Source: Pelodera strongyloides
Taxonomy: Eukaryota; Nematoda; Chromadorea; Rhabditida; Rhabditidae
Reading direction: 5' to 3'
Assembly (NCBI GenBank): GCA_036852015.1
Contig: JAANDG010000074.1
Span: 248,001 to 312,000, forward strand
Length of the DNA: 64,000 nucleotides
Shown: positions 57,128 through 64,000 of the stretch, one piece after another
How positions within the stretch are numbered: the stretch's first letter is position 1
Layout: the number at the start of each line of letters is the position of its first letter
Position numbers and translations under genes: made by a program
The notes under the pieces: model-generated
Told to the model about the DNA's origin: nothing
What the model saw: the letters and a program-made list of their open reading frames with translations, nothing else
Database searches by the model: none

Positions 57128-58169
57128 ATGGGCTACAATAATAACGTACCATACTGGCCTTTCGTGAGTCGTTTTACAGTCTTTGTCTTTGATAATCAAT
57201 AAAGAATCATCAAGCTTTTGCACAAGCTCATTGTACACTATTTCAGGAAATCACAGTAATATTGTATACACTTAATCCCTTAGGGCTCGTTCGGGATCGA
57301 CTTTCCCGATTTTTTTTTGCGTTGATAAAGTGCAGAGCTGCAGAGCACAGTATAAATTAGCATGTAAAATTAAAAAAAATTTGAATGGGAAATAATTTTG
57401 CAAGCTAATTCATATACTGTATTATGCGCTTTCTTAAAATTCCATATCTTTTGGGAAAGTTCATCCCGAATGCGCCCTTACAGAGTTATGTAATCAATTT
57501 TCTAGGTGATCCTAATTATGGTAGTCTACAGTGTTCTAATTATCATCTTGGCCGGAGTTATTCCCCGAATTCTGAACAAAATTCGACCGACAACTACGCC
57601 AAGCGCTTCGATCAGCCGATCCATTGAAGCAATTCGGGTCAATTTTTTTTATTAGTAATTTTTTTTAGTATTATTAGTAAAAAAGAAGAAGTGTTTTTCC
57701 ATTTATATTGTTCAAAATGCCAATGCTTTGGTGGCGGGCATCGAAAAGCAACATCGAAAAGCAACGAAAAATGCCGAAAACGCGCCGCTTGAGTGCCACA
57801 TTTACTTAGGGATAAGCTAAAAAATATCCAGAATTGGCACCTTTCCTCTTATAAACAGTGAACCAGGGAACCTATCCCTTTGAAAAGGAAAAGTGAAAAC
57901 AATGAACATCAGAAAACTTTTAGCCCTTTTATCTCAGATACGTTTTTCAGCCCGATTCTCCGTTGAATGTTTTCAAGGACGGGGACGCCGAAGATATGGT
58001 AGGTAGATTTCGAATCCTATCTTATTTCATACCAGCCGTTCGAAGAGCTCTACGGGCTCTTCTCCGACTGGAGGAATCGGCCTTCGGCCGATTGTTACCC
58101 TATTTAAAAAAAAGGAATTTCTTCAAACGTAAAAAAGATGTTCATTTACGTTTATGTGGGAACGTATAA
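57128..58169 (+). CDS. Possible small basic protein, 84 aa, 2 exons
   Basis: Exons 57128-57163 and 57951-58169. The ATG lies one base after a TTTATTGTAG acceptor-like site, exon 1 ends at a strong GTGAGT donor in phase 0, and exon 2 starts after TTTTTCAG in the same phase. The product starts MGYNNNVPYWPF and ends with a Leu/Arg-rich helix and a basic tail (LLPYLKKRNFFKRKKDVH). Exon 2 could instead end at a GTAGGT donor after the codons for DAEDM and continue elsewhere. The intron contains a Harbinger-like MITE. No family is recognised; the signals are consistent but the evidence is thin. Confidence 0.35.
57280..57480. mobile_element. Harbinger-like MITE with TTA target duplication
   Basis: TTA-GGGCTCGTTCGGGATCGACT at the left and TTCATCCCGAATGCGCCC-TTA at the right. 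It contains ATAAATTAGCATG and CTAATTCATATAC blocks shared with the 43741-44018 copy but with more divergence. Confidence 0.75.
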
Positions 58170-58249
58170 TATGGTTCTGGACTTCATGCAAATTTGCAAA
58201 TTTGCTATTGCAATTGCTCTTCTATCTCCTATAAGATCCTCCTCCCATA

Positions 58250-58335
58250 AGCTAGCATAGCTCAACAGGTAGAGCGTTGGACTGGGAATAGAGATATTGT
58301 GGGCTGCTGTGGGTTCGAATCCCGCCAGCGGCAAT
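58250..58335 (+). repeat. tRNA-like sequence, probably a pseudogene or SINE head
   Basis: The A box TAGCTCAACAGGTAGAGC and B box GGGTTCGAATCCC are excellent and the T stem pairs (GTGGG/CCCGC). The anticodon arm is disrupted: TTGGACTGGGAA is followed by TAGAG instead of TCCAA, and the acceptor strands do not match. It is therefore a decayed tRNA or the head of a SINE, not a working tRNA. Confidence 0.6.
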
Positions 58336-58795
58336 GATTTTGTATGCTCTTTCGATCGAAGAATTTTCTTTATGAAGGGATTTCGTTGTGCACATAAAAA
58401 CAAACCCGTGACAAACTCTTCTCCTTTATATAATAAGATCTTATCATATAAAGTACCAAATGGTTTGTATGTTTGTGAGGATCAACGTTACGCCCGAAGG
58501 ACGAACTCTGATTTCATAACACTTCTTTCAGTAAACCTTCCCTACTGGCTCCAGGCAGCGCAACAGTTCGATACTCGTCAAAAATCAAGAAAACGAGACT
58601 TTCAGAAAAAGATATAAATTCCTTAATTCCCTGGTTAATGGTTTAACTATAAAATTTCCCCCACTTTTTCCATAATAAACAATTAAAAACTTAATAAATC
58701 ATAAATACACCGTGATAGAAATGGTTTATTATGAGTTGTTTATTACTGATCGTAGCCAAATATTAGAATAGCTTTTGATTTATCGATTATTTGAG

Positions 58796-61700
58796 TTATG
58801 CATTCTCCGCCGAATTTTGTGTCTTTTCATCGCTTTCCTGTGTGCGATTTACCACATGGGCTTCCGGAACCTGGTAATAGGTAAAATAATTAATTAGGAA
58901 AAATTAACTAATTAATTAGGAGCACAAAGATGCAAGTTACTGTAAAATGAAAATTGTAAGAGTGTTAATTGAAATAAAATTGTCTTCCGACATTTCAATA
59001 AAGATTATTACTATTATTAAAGCGAAATACCGGCTGGTGTTTGAAACGCATCTCAAGTACTTACATTCCTATGCATTTATGCAAAGTGGGGTCTAATTGG
59101 GGTCCAGGTTGTATTCTAAATTTTGTCCATTTGCATATGCTGCATAAGAAAGCGGGTGTACGCAATGCGTTTCAAAAACCGGCCGGTATTTCGCTTTAAA
59201 TGTTGGTTACCGGTGCTGTAACATCCGTTGATGGAGTCGTTCCGTTAGTCTCAGCACCAGCTATGTCAAGCTTCGGCAGACTCTGAAACGGCAAAAAGTT
59301 GACGACTTGTGTTACGAAGGAATTTCATATTTTCATTTCATGTCACCAAATGGCTTTACCGAAAAAAATCTGGTGACTGGTTCGTGACTGGTTAGTGACC
59401 ATTGGTGACCAGTTGAAGACGGTTTTCGATAAAACTTGACCACCGCATGGTCACGAATTGGTCGCCAAATGGGATGGCCAAGGGAAAAAAACAGTAAATC
59501 TTCACGTATGTAGCCAATATCAGTTTAGTTTATGAACTCGCCATCAATACTTCATATGCAATACTGACCTTGCAAATTCGCGGGTGATTCTCGTTAGCAT
59601 ACGACGCTGACGATTCTGCAAGAAACTGGGGTAACTTTGCCCATAGTTATGTGGCATATGTCCGACTAACATTTTCATGAAAATCAGGACCAGGACATGT
59701 TGTATTACATGGAGTTATGCTTGACGTGCACTGTTTAGTATGTATTCTTAACTACTAAATCGCTCGCAAAATATTTTACCGTCTTCTACTCGTGTAAACC
59801 ATTTTTTATCCAAATGGTCCACAAGGCACGCGCAAATCGCGTCACCGTAAATATTCACCACTGTTCGGCAACGATCTCTAAAAATTACAGGATAGGATAG
59901 AGATAGACACTGCTCGAGAATAATATAATTTTGAATTAGGGTCTTACTGTAGACCTCCTTGTAAGATAAGGGCGCGTTCGGGATGCGGAATTCCGAACAA
60001 AAAAAAACGTTTCAAAAGTGGTTCGAGATTGGAGGTCGGAATTGTATTTCCTTTCCACAGTAGATTAGTGGATGTGCAAGTATGATATGCAAATGAACCA
60101 CATGCAAATCCACAAAGCAAAGCGGGACATGCAAATCCTCTACCTACTGTGGAAATGAAATTTATTTCAATACCTCCCTACCCGCGAATGCTTACGGCGC
60201 AGGATGATTTTCCTTCCAGCCAGCCAGGAGGCGAAAAATATCTAGCAGGCCGGGATCGAACTCCGAGCTCCGGATTGGGAGAAACTTGCACTACCCACTA
60301 GGCTAGGTGAACCATGCATAAAGAAATAAGACCTACAATATCCAATCGACCGATATAATCAGTGATATGTCGCGTACTGGTTGATTAATAGCTGTTAGTA
60401 CAAGGATCATTGTCACTAGTCCTGCAGACGGAATCGCGGCGGCTCCGACGGAAGCCAGAGTGGCTGTGACACTGAAATTAGACATAGTCATAGCCATACA
60501 GTGACGTTCAAAATTCTTTACCAATAATTGCCAATAATACCTTTGACCGTAATGGCGGAACCACTAAACATAAACAAGCCATAGTCCTAATTGCAACCCA
60601 TAGTAATAAATCAATGTCCTAAATCTCATCCTTACTGAGCACATTTGGTGACCGCCTGGTGAGAGGAGACAGTGTCAGAAAGATTGTCACATATAGAGGC
60701 ATAAATATAGAGAGAGACATTGAGAGGGATAAACTGCGACAAAAAAGCGGCCAAAACTATTCAGAAATGAGTATATTCACCTGACAATAATGACCTCCCC
60801 GATCGATAAATTCGCCCCGTTCATTTGCGCGATAAATAGTGAAGCAACCGCCTCATACAGAGCAGTTCCATTCTGAAAAGGTCTCATTGGAAAATTGCGA
60901 GAACAATGTATTTTATTGAGCATTTTGCGTTTCTGCCATAAATTCCGAACTCGTAATATTACTCGAGGAGGTGGTTAGGTACCTGCTTGCCTAGGCTATG
61001 GGCGCATTCGAGTTGGGCAAAATGCATAAATTTCGTGAAATATTCTGTTCGAGTTCACTCTTCCGCAGAGTTAGCGCGCTGCGAAATATCTCGCTCATAT
61101 GAGAGTCGCAGAGTCTAGTAAATTTTTTTCCTGGATCCTCTTATTTGTCAACAATCTCTCACCCTATCAACTCGAACAGAATATTTCGCGAAATTTATGC
61201 ATTTTGCCCAACTCGAATGCGCCCTATGAGCTACACGTGGACTTCCTTACTTCACAGATGCCGTACCTCGAAGCTCGTGGGACTTACCATATTAATCGTG
61301 GCACCGATCGGGAGCACTAGCTGACAAATATGTTTGGATATGTGCAAACCGTCTTCAAGACACTTGAAGGAGACAGGGAGCGCGGCGGAGCTGAAAAATA
61401 TGAAAAATACTATGTCAGAAGAGTCTTTGCATTCAAGCAGTGCAATATAAATGCATGGTTACAAAACGTTACGGTGCGGCACAGAAACTTGCGCCGCATA
61501 TCAATTGATCAGCAGCGCGGCCGACAATTATTGAGCCAGGACGCCGCCGCGCACAAAACAACCGTTCCCACCTCGACGAAGTTCCGAAAGCGGTGGCCAT
61601 TGCGGGGGCAAATTCCTTGAGGAACTTTAGCGGACTTTTCCGAGTGACGAAGAAATAAAGAAGCAACAAAAAAATTGAGTGTATGATGAGGCCAAGGATC

Positions 61701-64000
61701 ACCGTGACAATATACATTGCTGGAAAATGAAAGAAAAATTTGGATTGTTATAAGATCTGATTTTTTATTTGAGAAAACACGGTGACGAAAAGCTATGTTT
61801 GTCAAAAAACTGTATGTATAAAATTTACTCTCACCAAGCATTTTGCCCACTGCAGCCAGGTCTGCAACCAGTAACACCTTTTCCGTAATCAAGAATAGCA
61901 CGCCAATAGGAGAGAACCAAATGATGAGGATCACCTGGAAGGTATCACGGTTGTAATACTTGTGTTTCAATTTATTTTGGATGCAAACGTGTCAACGTCC
62001 CATATGACATGAAACTTTGTCAACAGCAAACATCTATTCAATGACGTAGAAATATTTTATTCATAGGTCTTCAGCTAAGAGGATTGAGCAAAACGATGGA
62101 TCGTGAAGCGCACTGTTTTTGGAGGACTAAGTAAACCTACTCTCCAGCTCACTCAACCGCCCTTGAATTAGCAAGCTCTTGAAACAAAACAAAAAAGTGT
62201 TCGAAACCTACAATTCTTGAGATGACCATATCCGTGGAGTTTAGTGCCTTTAGCAGAGGTTTGCCCTCTTCTCCGAGCCGTCCGAGAATGGCACCGCTGA
62301 TAAGAGCAATGACGATGAGACCTACAATTTATCAATACAAATAAAGAACGTCAACCAAAGGGAACCCTAAGACCCCGCGCTACACAACGCGAAAGGACTT
62401 GGTCCCTAGTAAGTACTTATCGTTGTAAAGCACGGGGTCTTAGGGTTCCCTTTGGTTGACGTTCTTTATTTGTATTGATTGTTAACCAATAAACCGTTAT
62501 TAAAACAAAATACACAGGCAAGACGGTAGGGAGACGAATGCGATTAAAATGTCGTGATCGTGAAAAAAGCGAGTATAGGTATAGGACCGACAACAGCTTA
62601 TATGTAGACTGAGTTATGTAGACTGAGCTTCAAATGTAGAAAAGAGCGAGGTTGAGAGTTACTGGAGCTGGGAGCCGGTCCCATCAAACACTAGTCCTGA
62701 GGCCTAGGGTCGAAACTAAACTATCGCCAGAGGCTCCACGTTAGGTTGACTGGGTGGTTCACATGTTAAGGAGTGAACGGTAGCCAACAACGTTTCTGAG
62801 TTTATTGCTAGAGGCTGACCCACGTACTAAAAAATATTATACTATGTATACGTAGCTGACGATGAACAACCAGAAAACAAAGCAACAAGAACACAAACAA
62901 ACCAATAATGTTCATTCCCGGCACCTTGCCAAGCTTCTTCGTCTTGACCAGTTCATATTCATATTGTGGAAACGTGTCGTTGCCCACATCTAAAATTTAC
63001 AAATCACTGATCGTACGAAAATTCTCCCAACACGCATAGTTCGCGCCGCGACTATGCCGCTTACCAGTCACGGAAGCGCGGCGACATATCGTATACAGGA
63101 GCCGGGAGTAGTTTCGCTAGGGAGGTTTCAGAAATATTGGGCTAAAGGAAAAATGGCGACGCGATACGATGCTGCCATTATCACATCGACTTGTTGGTGC
63201 AACGTTGCATAAAATGCGCGAGGCTTTCCAATTTTTTTTATGTAGAAAATAAGCGCCAACAAGGCTAAGTTATAACTACAAATTATATAAATAATAGTAC
63301 TTTTGGTCCTATTAATCGTCTCGTACATGGTTCTCGTCGATTGAACCGTGGATGCGAATAAGTTGTCAGTGAAGAAGTTTCTGGAAACAGAGAATTTGGA
63401 AATTGAAAAGCAAACCGAGAACTCCTACACAATTGCTTCTTAGCGGACCAACCAGGTTAGGCTTAGGCTTAGGGGCTTAGGCTTAGGGGGTGTAGGCTTA
63501 GGCTTAGGGCTAAGCCTAAGGGCAAACTACTCTCCTAAAATTCCTAAGACACTCAGCATGCTATAAGTCATAAAAACGCTTCCACTTTTTAGATGCGCAC
63601 CAGCCTAAGTAGTCAAAGTTTGTTTTTAGTTTCTAAGGTTTCCAGCGTCCTTTACATAACTACCTTTTGTCTCGCGCATGCTATAAGCCATGAAAGCGCT
63701 TCACCGCCTTAAGCTGCCAACCTGATTTTAGCTCTCGAAAAGACCGTATAGTATTCACGATGTTATACCGAGAGCTATTTACTTTTACCACTAAGCGTGC
63801 GGGCTTCAGCATCTGAGGCCGCGTATTCACCAACACGCAGGGAGCCCTCCTTGGCTTACCCAGGGAGCTAAAGAGTGAAGCAGAAAGTTCACAAGAGATT
63901 CAGAGCGCTCCTGTGCCTAGGGATGGCTGCCTGTGTGTTGGTGAATACGGCCTCTGGGTAAACAATAAAATGTTCAGTTGCCTGATGAGGTCCAGTATCG
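58796..64000 (-). CDS. SLC1/EAAT-family glutamate transporter, C-terminal part
   Basis: Exons in transcript order: 64000-63982 (partial), 63380-63301, 62989-62903, 62321-62212, 61934-61835, 61719-61572, 61390-61288, 60872-60781, 60471-60337, 60135-free intron, 59877-59780, 59615-59569, 59282-59211, 58870-58796; about 387 residues in frame, the 5' part lying beyond the window. The family carries glutamate or other small amino acids across the membrane with Na+. Signatures: GTSS followed by [10 protein letters not shown] (serine-rich re-entrant loop), [20 protein letters not shown] (transmembrane helix 7, NMxGT), [20 protein letters not shown] (second re-entrant loop) and [19 protein letters not shown] (helix 8, with the binding Asp and the Arg that in the family favours acidic substrates). 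NMDGT, the usual form, is NMNGT here. The tail of about 65 residues is polar. The intron after the first partial exon begins with GC. Confidence 0.93.
59017..59199. mobile_element. TTAA-flanked MITE, family A
   Basis: TTAA-AGCGAAATACCGGCTGG at the left and CCGGCCGGTATTTCGCT-TTAA at the right. It lies in the last intron of the transporter gene and ends 11 bp from the donor of exon 59282-59211. Confidence 0.9.
59340..59476. repeat. GTGACC-rich inverted repeat element
   Basis: TCACCAAATGGC at the left and GCCAAATGGGATGG at the right, with many internal GGTGACC / GGTCAC words; related to 49661-49800. Confidence 0.6.
60190..60315 (-). repeat. tRNA-derived SINE-like sequence
   Basis: On the minus strand the A-box-like TAGCCTAGTGGGTAGTGC and B-box-like GAGTTCGATCCCGG have tRNA spacing and are followed by a non-tRNA body. 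No full cloverleaf forms. It lies in an intron of the transporter gene. Confidence 0.55.
60997..61227. mobile_element. Harbinger-like foldback MITE with TAT duplication
   Basis: TAT-GGGCGCATTCGAGTTGGGC at the left and GCCCAACTCGAATGCGCCC-TAT at the right, arms continuing through AAAATGCATAAATTTCG and GAAATATTCTGTTCGAG. In a transporter intron. Confidence 0.85.
62333..62500. mobile_element. Inverted repeat with AATAAAGAACGTCAACC arms
   Basis: AATAAAGAACGTCAACCAAA with GGGAACCCTAAGACCCCG at the left and its reverse complement at the right. A single-ended diverged copy is at 27915-27988 in a THOC5 intron (CTTAGGGTTCCCTTTGGTC, CGTTCTTTATT, GATTGTTAACCCATAAACCG). Confidence 0.75.
63455..63532. 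repeat. Degenerate interstitial TTAGGC array
   Basis: Repeated TTAGGC hexamers interrupted by G insertions, ending in an inverted GGGCTAAGCCTAAG. It lies in the transporter intron nearest the window end. Confidence 0.75.
63815..63958. mobile_element. MITE with GAGGCCGTATTCACCAA ends
   Basis: GAGGCCGCGTATTCACCAAC at the left and TTGGTGAATACGGCCTCTGG at the right, with inner GGGAGCCCTCC and TCAGAGCGCTCCTG matching the copies at 35112 and 37840. It lies 23 bp from the last exon in the window. Confidence 0.85.

Noticed and set aside
58250..58335. Functional tRNA gene on the plus strand
   Set aside because: A and B boxes are good but the anticodon stem and acceptor stem do not pair.
58297..58617. 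106-codon plus-strand frame after the tRNA-like repeat
   Set aside because: It starts inside the tRNA-like sequence, no splice sites link it to the candidate gene in phase, and no family is recognised.
61509..61970. 153-codon minus-strand frame in the transporter gene
   Set aside because: It reads through introns in mixed frames; the transporter frame is defined by exons 61934-61835 and 61719-61572.

Overview
Eukaryotic nuclear DNA, most likely from a nematode. Genes are built from many short exons (45-280 bp) with GT-AG introns. Eight gene models each have a splice-acceptor-like AG within about 16 nt upstream of the start codon, the layout expected for spliced-leader trans-splicing. Interstitial TTAGGC runs (25.50 and 63.46 kb) match the nematode telomere unit. 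The organism call is an inference; no species can be named. Exons below were assembled by hand from splice signals, phase and protein-family match.

Layout. 1-4.5 kb: a small uncharacterised + strand gene (2.29-3.79 kb) between two diverged copies of one sequence. 6.3-14.4 kb (+): F-box protein with C-terminal WD-type repeats. 17.5-19.0 kb (-): dithiol glutaredoxin. 20.1-29.6 kb (-): THOC5 of the THO/TREX mRNA-export complex, 18 exons. 31.1-41.3 kb (-): merlin/NF2 (FERM, coiled coil, Pro/Met-rich insert) with a second possible C-terminal exon. 41.4-46.6 kb: repeat-rich, with a 166-bp tandem array and a 1.38-kb foldback element. 46.65-50.0 kb (+): unrecognised 367-aa protein. 51.0-54.8 kb (-): a 279-aa protein whose N-terminal half is ten tandem mini-exons, each encoding one 17-20-aa repeat. 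57.1-58.2 kb (+): possible small gene. 58.8 kb to window end (-): C-terminal part of an SLC1/EAAT glutamate transporter, with a GC-AG intron at the window edge.

The genes look like unrelated housekeeping and signalling loci, not an operon or cluster; the three on the minus strand from 17.5 to 41.3 kb are 1.1-1.5 kb apart. Introns and spacers are filled with short inverted-repeat elements: a large set flanked by TTAA, a TWA-flanked GGGCGC set, a set with CCAGAGGCC-type ends, a Mutator-like foldback and several tRNA-derived SINE-like pieces.

The most unusual locus is the mini-exon array at 52.8-54.8 kb, where protein repeats have grown by duplicating whole phase-2/phase-2 exons with their introns, partly as exon pairs.
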